Assembly: GCA_029721515.1 (NCBI GenBank)
Contig: CM056567.1
Coordinates: 11,734,007 to 11,798,006, forward strand
Direction of reading: 5' to 3'
Origin: Synanceia verrucosa
Lineage: Eukaryota > Chordata > Actinopteri > Perciformes > Synanceiidae
DNA: 64,000 bases
Each line of letters starts with the position of its first letter. The first letter of the stretch is position 1. Positions 36,863 through 48,400 of the stretch are shown piece after piece. The position numbers and the translations under genes were made by a program. The notes beneath the pieces were generated by a model that saw only the letters and a program-made list of their open reading frames with translations, was not told where the DNA came from and searched no databases.

Positions 36863-38566
36863 TTTCTCCCTATTCTTGGTCTTTTGGGACGTCAAACATG
36901 CTTATTAAACGTTAACATTGTGATCTGCCATTACTGAGACTTGGCTGCTTTTCCTCAACCTATATGTCACTCTTTTTTTAATGCAGAAGTAAATAGTCTC
37001 ACAAAAATAATGCATCTGTATCTAGCGACTACATCATTTTCCTACAGTGATAGTGACTTTTTAACTGTGTTGCATGTTATCCAGGCAACACCTGTTACTA
37101 AGATCAATTTGTTGTTGTTTTGGTCATCTGGGGATTTGTTGACGCACAAAAAAACATATTTTGTCATTGTTTTTCTCGATGATAAAGTGCAGTTCGTTCT
37201 CTGTGATAACCTGTGTGAGGATGCAGGTCACATACTCAAATCAGTGTGTATAAACATCAATAGCTAGGAAAGCACACTATGCCAGTTTAAATGTATAAAT
37301 AACACATTGCTGCAAAAATGAACCCTCTCACCTTCAAAATGTCAGCACATGGATGCACAGCTGCATTTTAAATTTGACCATTCTGCTTCTCCTATTGTGA
37401 TTTAGAAAGAATCCCATGAAGCCTGAAGTGGCACTCTGTTTCCAGTCCTCTGAGAACCACATAAAGAAGCATAAAAATCAAAAGACTGAAATCTGATGAG
37501 TTTTTACATGGTTATATTTTAGCTTTTTTAAAGCACAAAAAAGTAAAGGTGGTTATGCTGTAGGTTTTTTCATAGAATCCACCTTCAATTTAATTAACTA
37601 CACAAGACGACTGACCTAGTATTCTGTTCATATCCATGAGGTGGCTTCAGAGCCATATCTCCATTTATTTAAATCTTTTCAGAAGACGCTGCCCACACCT
37701 TTCAATCTCTCAATGTGCCGAGAATCCTCTTTATGTGCTTGAGCAAGAAACATAACCATGCCTCTCTCTTTTTTATCCAAATAAAGCACAGATTGAAAGT
37801 CAATATCTGTGAAAATGAAATATGCTTCACCAAAGCCAGAGACTGGAGCATGAAGACTCAAAGATGTGATGCCATCAAATCTCAAGCTTTTTTCTTCATT
37901 TTGTTATTCCCTGAGTGATATTATTAGTTATGGAGCGGAAATTTCACAGAGAATCCCTCTAGATTTCATCTGTGTTGCCTTTAACATCTCCTCTTATTCA
38001 TCCTGTCTGGTGCAGCTTCAGATATTGAATGTCGATGAAAGCAGAGATTCCAGTTTCCTTTTAGTCCTAGCTTTGGCATAACATTGTTCATATTAACAAA
38101 TCAGGTTGTTAATCTGCTTTATTTACATCCATGGTTTCTAAGGCCCTTTTCTGACATGTAATTCATGACATGGTTTTAGACATTTTGCAGCCTATTTTTG
38201 AATGTAGTCTGGACTGACAAGACTTTAAACTAGCTCTCTCATTTACTCACATGCTGTATGGAAATTATTTCTCTTGGTATTCATAAATTCATCCATTTAT
38301 GACCACTGAAAAAAGTTTGGAGACAACTGATCTGATTATTATTCATTCAGGGGTGGGGCGTTATGTCTTTTGCTCTGCAACATGAGGGGAAAAATAATTA
38401 TCATTATGATTAAACATGAGAAGATTATCCTCAGCAGCGTAATATGGGCTTGTAGTCAAGTTGTTCTTGATAACAAGCCGTGCATTTACTGTATTCCTGT
38501 GTATTTTATGCATTGTGCTGCTGCTGCCATTGTGTCAAGGTTCTTTGTTTGTCCTAAACAACCAGT
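36863..38566. other. no gene seen
   Basis: About 1.7 kb between two copies of the palindromic element. Open frames of up to 108 codons have no domain signature. Confidence 0.4.
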
Positions 38567-38939
38567 AAAGCACTCAGAGAGAGCAGACCTCTGCCGCGGC
38601 GGTGGCGACTTTTTATTTAAAGTTACCCTGCCGCCAAGGAGGTTGTGTTTTCCCCGGGGTTTGCTTATTTGTTTGTATGTTGGTTTGTCGGTTTGCAAAA
38701 TAACTCAAAAAGTTGTGGACGGTTTTTGATGAAATTTTCAGGATTGGCCGATTAATTTTTGGTGGTGCGTTGAATCGGATCCGATCACCACCAAAAATTA
38801 ATCAGTTTTAAGTTAGGCCACTCTGGACCAACCCTGAAAATTTCATCAAAATCCATCCATAACTTTTTGAGTTATTTTGCAAACCAACAAATAAACAGAT
38901 AAACAAACCCCGGGGAAAACAACCTCCTTGGTAGAGGTA
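38567..38939. mobile_element. long-palindrome miniature element, copy B
   Basis: It begins 'aaagcactcagagagagcag', continues through 'tttttatttaaagttaccct' into the palindromic arms, has the same core (GGATCCGATCACCACCAAAA) and ends 'aacctccttggtagaggta'. The arms pair over roughly 130-150 bases. Same orientation as copy C. Confidence 0.8.
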
Positions 38940-40828
38940 ATTACTGACGCAGTTGTTGGCAGTGGGATTACAGAGTCTTAGGCTCTCTTCAGTAATATTG
39001 ACAGTGGTGTAAAATCTGATTCCAAATGCTCCTGGTGAGGCTCAAAATCACAACCTCGTCATTGCTTTGCAGTGTGCTGTCTTATATTGAGACCTGACAC
39101 ACAATGAAAACATTGAAGTGGCATCGTATTTATGTGACAAGGTGCTATGGGGTTACTTCCTGTGTTCAGCAGATATGCCTTTCTCAGGTATATAATACAT
39201 ATAGGAGAAACTGCAGAATTTTGATTTCTTAAATCACTCACAGAAGTACAGTATAGCAGAGGGAAGCAGGGAGATGAAAAATTTCCACACAAAACAGAAT
39301 GAAAACATTTTAGAGTAACTACATCCTGCAAGTTTATGACTTCTCAAAACTGAAGATTAGGGTTGTAAAATCAGCGCCTCGCCACCCCCTCTCTTTCTCC
39401 CTCCCCTCTGAAGTGTGAACAGACGTTTTGCTGTCTCAGCTTAGTGAACTTCGATCAGCACGGGGTTGCCAGCCTTCAGCCGGACAAGGTCATGGGAATG
39501 AGATGATGGCCGGCGTGTTGTCAAAAGTGGGGGTCGCCGCCTGTTTGAGAATGTATCCTGCTCGCTCTCAAATCCACCTGAACCCTTAATGCCAAGGGGC
39601 TTCAGGCTGAGTGAGTTGACAGCCTGCTTCGTAGCAAAATGCCTATTTGTTGAAGTGTCTATTATAAGGTATCCTTGTCAACCTTTCTGCCTTAGACAAT
39701 AACCAACCTTGGTCTGTATGCAAGTCTGCAGTCTACTGTGAGTTACGGAGCTCTGAACAGCAGACAGGATCACTTATAAGCCTCCCTGTGCATCGGCCTG
39801 TGTCAGTGCTGCTGATAAATGACTCTACAGTTTGTTTTTCTGCTCTGATAGGGAGAATGAAATCAACAAGCAAACTGTGCCGCTGCTTAGTCTTTCTCAG
39901 CCTTAAACCCAATCCTCTTTGCTTCCCTCCAGGGTGGAATTTGAATGACCTGATCAATTTCTAATCAGGAAAGACCCTCATCCTTTCTCTCGTAGTAATA
40001 GACTTAACCACAAATCTTTTATATGGAGGGCTCACTCAGAAATTGTTAATAGCAAAGGGCAGGTAACTTGGTCATTTTCCACATATATTTCTCCCCATGC
40101 ATGGCGATGATAGCACTTTATCACCAGCGTGGATCTGCTGTTCGCTAAATATAGAAGTCTTTGTGCAATGAAACCCAGGCCCTGTTTAAAGGCAGAGGTG
40201 GCCTTTTCATGTTGAAAATGAAACCCCAGGAGGTCTGCCTGCTTTGTCAGTCATGAAAAGCCAAGGTTTGAAAAAATATCCCCCTACTATTTTATTCTGG
40301 GAATTTTCAATGCCATCATCAGCAGGTTACTGATTTGCTGTGTATGTGCTCTGTAGCTCAAACATGGTTTATACTGTACCAGTGGTATGCCACTCTTTAT
40401 GGCAGATCTTCTACAAATGTCCAGCAACAGGTGTCACTCTCTGCTATTTACGTGCATACAGTCCTTTCAAAATAAACATCCATCTTCAAATTATTATGCA
40501 TAGCTGTTTGTTCCAGGAGAGCTGTAATCATTTTCACTATCAATGGAGACATTTTCAGTGTTTAATGCTCGCTTTAAGAGCTGAGGGACTATGACACATC
40601 CCATGTCATTTAGCAATTAACAAAGCACTGTAAATGAAACACTTTCCACAGTTATGCACAGGAAATAGCAGTGTGATGTTACATTAAGTCAGACAGTTTC
40701 ATCTTGAAACTACAAGAATACTGAGCAGTACAGAATTTACACTCTCTTGTGTATTTAGAGTTAAACAGTGGTAGAGCTTTACAAGCTGTTTTCCTGTGAA
40801 CCAAAATGTCCTTTTATTTGCTTTCCAG
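38940..40828. other. no gene seen, end of putative first intron
   Basis: Nothing is recognised between the palindromic element and the acceptor in front of the leader exon. The end (about 40805-40828, 'tgtccttttatttgctttccag') is a good polypyrimidine tract plus AG. Confidence 0.45.
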
Positions 40829-41109
40829 GTGGATCATTAAAGAGTGGATAACACATCAGTCACTCACCTCACAGAGTCAACATCTGAGCAGCGGGGTAAA
40901 AGTGGCTGAATGTAATTAACCAGGATCCGACAGACTCAGTGGATTTACCCTCCTTTGGTTTGGATGAATCTGCAACAAAACCACATCCATGAATTTTGTG
41001 AAGGACATTCATGAGCCCGATCGCGTCTTCTGAAAAATAAGAAGAGGCTATGCTTGTTGGACGTCGGTTGTACATTTGAACCCAGCCAACTGATTCTGAC
41101 TGTGACGAC
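40829..41109 (+). promoter_or_regulatory. likely 5' leader exon of st3gal1 with five upstream ATGs
   Basis: An acceptor, 'tttgctttccag', sits just before 40829, and the coding start is at 41110 with no donor-like break between, so this is probably leader joined to coding exon 1. It carries five ATGs, each with its own stop before the main ATG. The first is a start-stop pair (ATG TAA) at 40910-40915. The others are 40964-41014 (17 codons including the stop), 40989-41033, 41011-41040 and 41050-41079. The middle three overlap in different frames. The main ATG has G at -3. A leader of this kind is likely to lower or condition translation; that is inference. If the exon starts further downstream, fewer uORFs remain. 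Confidence 0.6.
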
Positions 41110-41400
41110 ATGTCTCTACCCAAGCGGAGGAAAATCAGGACTTTTGCTCTGCTGTTTTGCGTCATTACATTTACGACATTCCTGTTCAGTTACACTTTCA
41201 GGGACCCCTCGCTCTACTTCTTCAAGTACGCCTTTCGCCTGTCAGACAACTTTTTCTCCAAAGGGATGTGTGCCTGCCAACAGTGCATGACGGAGCTGGA
41301 GGATGACCCGTGGTTTGCTGAGCGCTTCAATCAGTCCATCCACCCTCTGATGACCAGAGAGAACAGCATCCTCTCTGACGAAACCTTTAAATGGTGGCAG
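41110..41400 (+). CDS. st3gal1 coding exon 1 (residues 1-97)
   Basis: It encodes the cytosolic tail (MSLPKRRKIR), the membrane anchor (about residues 11-28, hydrophobic and Phe-rich), the stem, the CACQQC cysteine cluster and the RFNQS sequon. It ends KWWQ. The donor CAG|GTAAGA at 41401 ends the exon in phase 0. The frame stays open to 41505 inside the intron, so a plain reading-frame search overruns the true end by 105 bases. Confidence 0.95.
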
Positions 41401-42374
41401 GTAAGATTCAGGGGCTGTGCTCAGGGGATTTGTGCTGCTGTACAGAGGATTAAAAGAAGAACAAAAACATGCACATTCAGCGTCCTCGAGCAGCCGAGGT
41501 GCTGAAAAGAGAGATCATGAATAAAGAACAGAGATCACACACTGCTCCCAAGGAGTGTTTGTTTCTGCCACATTGATTGTTTCAGATCCAAGGGATCTTC
41601 ACCAGGATCAAGTTGTGAAGCAAACTCCCACACACAATTTGTTCTCATTTTACAAGTGAGATGGCAGATATGTTTACTCTCACCATCTGTCCCACATCTA
41701 CAGACGAAAAGAGACACTTTCCATCATAAAATCATAAAATAAAAGTATGCAATCTGCATTGCTCCTCCAGAATCAATGCAAATATGCTGCAAACATGCAT
41801 TATGCATCTGTAATATGCTTTCACTGCAGTTATTAAATATGACTTTTGGATGACATCCATCCATTATCTACCGCTTATCCTCATAGGGTCGCGGGGGGGG
41901 GCTGGAGCCTATCCCAGCTGTCTTAGGGTGGAAGGCAGGGTACACCCTGGACAAGTCGCCACCTCATCGCATTAACCTAACCCCCATGCATGTTTTTGGA
42001 TGGTACCTGGACAGAACCCACGCAGACACGGGGAGAACATGCAAACTCCACACAGAAAGGCCCCGGGCCCGGGATTCGAACCCGGTACCTTCTTGCTGTG
42101 AGGCGACAGTGCTAACCACTATACCACCGTGCCACCCATGACTTTTAAATGACTGATGTAAATAATACATAAAGTGTTTTAAATGCTCTTCTCCAGCCCC
42201 CATCAAATAGCCATGGAAATATATATCAGTGGTAAAGGGCCAGTGTGTAGCTTTTAGGGGGATCTATTGACAGAAATGTGATCAAATATTAGTAGGTTTT
42301 TAGTGTATTATGTCTTTGTAATAGAATCATGGTGTTTTTGTTGCCTTAGAATGCAACGTTTCTATTCACATAGC

Positions 42375-42410
<36 letters not shown>

Positions 42411-45400
42411 CAGGCAGACAGACAGACAGGTAGGATGGATAATGGATGGATGGGTAGATAGATAGATGGTGGATAGATAGGTGATAGACGGACAGATGGA
42501 TATATCAGTAGAGCCAGCAGTCGAGCCAGTTGGTTCAGGTGAGTTTAATGTGTTCACATTTAATGCATAGAAATGTGAACACGACAAGTTGTTTTTTATG
42601 TTTTGGCACAGTGACTATCCAAAGTCTCTGCTGGTTGCCTTGTCAACAAGACTAAACAAGATTGGCCAGATGAAACACTCATTCACTAGTGTTAACAATG
42701 GCTATTTTCAGTCTTTCATTTGAAAGGAATAAACGTTATATAAAACGTACATTTAGCACATATCCAGTTCCAGTGGTTCACCGCTACCTGGAACTGCAGT
42801 CTTCCACAGCGATCATAAAACACACCAAAGATAAAGATGAGCCAAGATAACATTAGCTGTTTAAGTATTTTCAGATGATTTCTAGAATTCACGCCAGATA
42901 TATACATAGCAGCCTTAATTTCTCTCTTATAAACCCATATATGGGGTGGCACGGTGGTGTAGTGCTTAACACTGTTGCCTCACAGCAAGAAGGTACTGGG
43001 TTCGATTCCCGGAGTGGAGTTTGCATGTTCTCCCCATGTCTGCGTGGGTTCTGTCTGGGTACTCTGGGTTCTTTTCACTTCCTGTCCATGGGTGTGAATG
43101 TGAGTGTGAGTGGTTGTCTGTCTCTATGTGCCCTGTGATGAACTGGAGACTTGTTCAGGGTGTACCATGCCTCTCACCCTAAGACAGGTGGGATAAGCTC
43201 CGTCCCCCACGTGACCCTATGAGGATAAGCGGTAGAAAATGGATGGATGGATACCCATATATGCTGCATTCACTCTACATCCCATTATTAGGCCGCAACT
43301 CTCTTAATTAGAAAAGCCTATTCACAAAATTTATGTCACACAATTATCCTACCTTTGTCTGGAAGGCATCCATTGCCTTAAGCACTCCCACATTCACCTC
43401 ACACCATGTCCAATTAGAGGCAAGAATAGAAAAATTACTGCAAGGTTGCCTCCTGTCACTGCTCATTTCAGGAAATGCTTCTCACAGAGAGCTTGATGAG
43501 GCAAGTGTCACATATGAACGGTAGCCCGGCCAGATGGCTCGAGCTGCGCTGCTGCCAAGCAAGGTTACGACCTCCAGGTGTACCCGGACTCTTTCCTCCA
43601 ATGAGATGTTAAAGCTCGCACACTACACAGAAAAATGTCATTTTTTAAAAAGATTCATGCTGAAGCAGAGTTTAGTCTCCTGATTAAAAACTATAATTCA
43701 ATACATTCTGTCTTATTACTCATATTCAATGCCAAGTAAATTGTTCCCCAGAACTGTGGCAAGATGGAAAAGCCTCTACTGTCATATTAAAAGAATGAGT
43801 CACTAAAAAGCTGCAGCAAAACTCTTGAGAGATTGCACAACATTCTGTATCTGTTCAGTTCTGTTCTGTTTTCAGCTGCCGCAGCACTATATATGACCGT
43901 ATACAGTGCGCACACATTGCTGCATTTATTTTCTGTCTCTCCAAGTTCAAAGCCGCGAGAAGAAGGCCAGGCCAAAAGAGCCCCCGCAGGCGCAGCTAAG
44001 CGCCTCTGAGGTTATTTCAGAAATGTGCTCGGTGTCTCGAGCTCCGATGCCCTTGTTCAATCACTTCAACTTAAAGTGGCCCCGGAGCCACGGCTCTCTC
44101 TGAGGTCTGTCTGTCTCTCTCTCTCTGCTGTGTCACCAGTGGTTGCAGTCAGAGAGGCAGCCGGCCAACTTCAGTGAAGTGGTGGAGGAGCTGTTCCAAG
44201 TCATCCCTGATGAGGTGCTCTACATGGACGCCAGCCCCGAGCGCTGCAGGACCTGCGCAGTGGTGGGAAACTCTGGGAACCTGAAGGGGGCCCAGTACGG
44301 CGGCCTCATCGACTCCAGTGATTTCATCATAAGGTCAGCTAGCACTTCAGTCTGGGGTGTGATTGGAGACTAGTGCAATCACTCACTTTTGACTGTGACA
44401 TGTTTTTTTCAGTCCTACTGGTTTAACTCTTTACTTTCAGTTTCAGCAACTTATGTTTGTATCTTTGGCTAGATGTCTCAGTTGTAATGACATTGTAAGT
44501 GATTAGGTCGTAGAAATACAGTAACATTGTGACAATAAGCTCAGACAGGGCAGTACATGTGATCAAACAGGTTGTAAACAAGTCAATAAGTCAGCACTGC
44601 ATTTGAAAGTTATGCTGAAATATTCCATGAACAGAGGAAAAAAGTCGAAAAATTACGAAATTTCAGTCAAGAGTCTTATAGTTGGGAACACAACTATGGC
44701 AAGTCGGTCAAAGTTGAACTTGGCAGTCAGTGAATGGTGATGCATGGTAACAAGTGACAAGAAATTAATAAGAAAATAATAAGCTCACACCTCTACAGAT
44801 TATTTTATTATTGATTAACCTGCTTATTATTTATTTTTTGTGTCTTAAATATAATGTATAATGCCCATCACAGTGTGAGCCCAATCCATAATTGATATAC
44901 TTCTATTCGATTAACAGACCAAAATTCAATGATATTCAATTTACTGTGACAGAAGATTGTGAAACCAGCAAATATTTATATTTAATAAGTGAATGTTTTT
45001 TGGGTTTCACATTTTTTACTTTTCTCAAGGGGAAAGAGACACACATCAATGTTCCTGATTGCAGTGTGATCACAATAAATGCATCTGATACTGAGCTTTA
45101 ACTGACTGGATGAACTAAAATAAGCATTCATTTAGTTCATTCTTAAGTTTTAGCTTGGAGGTTCACGGGTTTGGTTCTTTTAATTTGTCCATTCCTCTGC
45201 ATTTCCTGATCACTTCTAAAACAAATTTACATTGAATTCTGGAATGCATCCAGCTTATTATATGCATACCACCCTGTCTGGTGTTGTTTCTAGAGCAGAT
45301 CATTCATTGAGTAGCAGACAAACACTGTTAAAAATCATTCATTTTACCTCCTGTGTCATGTCCTTACACAGAGGAGTGTAGTTGGAGAGTTTACCTCACC

Positions 45401-48400
45401 TCACATCTTTGTTCTGTACTCGATAAAAATGTGAAAAACTGATCTTAACAGAGCAGGAGATGAAAACAATCGAGTTTGAGTATTCACATGTTCATCTGGT
45501 CCCTTAGGGCAGCCAGGGAACAAGAGAGGAGTTTGTCGCTCTGTGTAATCTGTTACACCAATTTCAGCTCTGCAGAAAATGATGGAAAAAGCAACAAGGA
45601 GATCTGGAGGGCTTGTGTGCACGCTCTCCTCTGCAGATTAGAGCTGCTGGTTTTGGGATAGAATTAAGCTAATTTGGACGTCAAAGGGTAAACAAACATT
45701 CTTGCTCTGGGCTGGACGTGATTTGAGTCTTGTCTGTCATTTTTGCAGGTTTTGTTTGAATAAATACTGATCTGCGGGGGCGGAATATGCTAATTCCTAA
45801 AGAGTGAAGTGGTGTTTGCTGTGGAGCGCTATTGTTCTCAGAATATTATACAGCAAACCTGACGACATAACCATTTCAAATGGGCTCTTTTGTATCTCCT
45901 GTTGCAATGTTTGTCAAAGTGGCAGTTCTTAAACTGTCAGTCCTGGTTGATTTAGTATTTCTATTTCAGTGAAAATAATGGAACGGTGCAGACTGGAGTC
46001 TTGACACATGAGCGTAGAAATAAAAGTCCATGAGCTTCACGCTTTCAGAATTATGTGCGTAGTTCCATTTTTGTGTGTATACAACAGTGTTTGTTTGCTC
46101 CAGGAATGTCACCATAGACAGCCATTTATGACACTGCAAATATAGATATTTCAGTACTTCCATCAGCGAGCCATAGGCTCAATCACCATTGTGTTACCTA
46201 TGTGACGACAGATAGTGACTACCAGACATCCACTTGAATGGAAATCTATGCGATTAAATGCTGTAGCTGAAAGGAAGTAAATAAACCTGATGCCATATAG
46301 TATAGCAACATAAAGTCACAATCTGCTGTATAATAAAATAAATAAAAATCCAATCAGTATCCTAAGATTGTTTCTGCACAGAATGGATAGTGCAAATGTT
46401 TGTGGGAGATACATATCGTCAGCAGCAGCAGATAGCGCTCATTTTTAAGCTAAATGAATCAAATCAATGACATTGATAGGATATCATCTCAGAAATGATA
46501 TGGGACTGTGAACAGAGACTGAAAACCATTTCCTTCCAGATATCCACAATGCACTTCCCCAGATCCTCCAAAGCCTCCTTTTTGGACCATTATGAATATT
46601 AAACGGCATTGGCTTATCGGCTAAAGCCTCTTGTTTGCTCAGCAGATTGCAGCAGTAAAATAGATTTGAGTCATAAAAAAGAGCCTTTGCATCCATTTGA
46701 CAGAAATAAGCTTGAATAACAGCGTTTGAATGTTGTTTGAAGCACTTAAGTCATTGCAGTTATTCAAATTACTTTCCTCTAAGATGTATTAATTGACAGG
46801 CCGATGCATCTTCTGGACATCTTATCGTCAGGGAAACTTAAAAGTACACATCATAACCAGTTCCAGTTTGTATTTGATTGCAGATAAAAAGAACATTTTA
46901 GACACAGAGTTGATGCTTTTGTCTAGTAAATTTGAAAATACAGCTAACTTCATGGAGTTGAAGACACAGAGATAGTGCAGCCGCACTTCATCTGTCCTGT
47001 AGCTCGGACACACAGTGGAGATAAGGATGAACAATTTGGATCAAACAAGAAACAAAACTGGCTTTGCAGACTCTTGTGATCAATTAAATGTAATGGAAAG
47101 TGCATCTCAAAAGAGAGGGGCATAAAAAAACTATAGCTGTGTGTAAATATGGCATGAATAATACAGCAGAAACAATTTATATTAGAATTAAATAATGAAA
47201 CATCATGGGAAAGACAAAAACTGACTGTGTCTGTGTGCACATAAAATACATCAAATATTTCCACGAATGCCTGTGTCTCTAATAAAACCTCCTTTTGACA
47301 ATGTAAAAAGATTATTTTCTGTTATTTTAATTATTTTTTGTTTTTTGGTGTAGAGTTTAACCTTGCTAATGAATTATTTGACGAGTTGAGATGAGATTGT
47401 GTTGCTGTTTCCCTCTAAAGCAAGCAGGAATTAGATTTCACATATTTGCTAACAGTGTTTGCTCTTATTTTGTGAGGTTGCTCGCTGAAAGTCAAGTCAA
47501 AGCTGCATATTTTTGTTCCAATTCGGGAATTTTACAGGATGCTTAAGGGCTTAGTGAATGAATTTCACATGCCGGTGGACGCGGCGCTTTAAAAAAAATC
47601 AGGTGCCAGTTAACCCTGGGTACAGTAGGACAATAAAGGTGTGAGTGCTTAGACTTGAAGGCATAAACGCTTTTCTGGCTGAAAGAGGACTTGCCTAGAT
47701 TGATGGCAAATGGGCTTCCTGATGATGCGGCTGACATGAGGATCCTATCAAGAAAGTAACAAGAGCGCCACTTAAATATCCGAAAGCAAATTTCACGCAG
47801 TATTCTTGCATGGCTCTTAATTTATCACAGTGTGGCTTTGTCAACCTGCTGTGACATGTTGCCACTGTATGAAGCCACATTACTGCACTTATCTTCTTTG
47901 CCAGCCCCCACTGTGACAGCAGCATGCCATTGTCTACCAATTCAATTATCCGATGGCAGGAGACAAGATTTATTCTTTGCCATTAGTAGAATAGCTTCTT
48001 GCTGCAGCATGCTTTGGAAATAGGCTGTTTTTTTTTATTTATTCTAGCCCAAGCATCACATTTGGAGTCATGCTTGGTTTAGAAATCCTAGTTCAGAGCC
48101 AAAAGGTCACCATAGCTACCCCGAAACAAGCAGTGGAGCTCTAAGGCAAATTCATATTTCACAAAACTTGGGTAACATGGACGTTGTCCAGAATACATTT
48201 TATGAAATGTTCATCCCCCCAGATCCACACCAGTAATGATTCATATTGTGTAATCACTCTCTCAAACCTCTTTTGAACAGAGTATGATGATCTCATTCTC
48301 TCTGTATTTCTGCAGCATGCCATTTATTTGAAAAGAGGTAGGCTGATAGTCTCATCCTTCATATTTACTCTGCTGAAATGAGGATCAGTCAAACTTATAT

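Larger units (their letters stand above)
41401..44139 (+). other. intron 1 of the coding region (about 2.7 kb)
   Basis: GT at 41401-41402, AG at 44138-44139 after a CT-rich tract (44106-44130). It contains two SINEs in opposite orientation, a GATA repeat and a dispersed-repeat fragment, listed separately. Confidence 0.9.

Noticed and set aside
41054..41290. Overlapping frame across the st3gal1 start
   Set aside because: It has no ATG start and is a shadow of the true frame, which encodes the anchor and cysteine cluster.
41401..41505. Extension of the exon 1 reading frame to 41505
   Set aside because: A consensus donor CAG|GTAAGA sits at 41401 and the family sequence continues in the exon at 44140. 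The extra 35 codons are intron.
42956..43009. tRNA gene suggested by A- and B-box-like sequences
   Set aside because: No full cloverleaf follows. It is the head of a SINE with target duplications and a GGAT tail.
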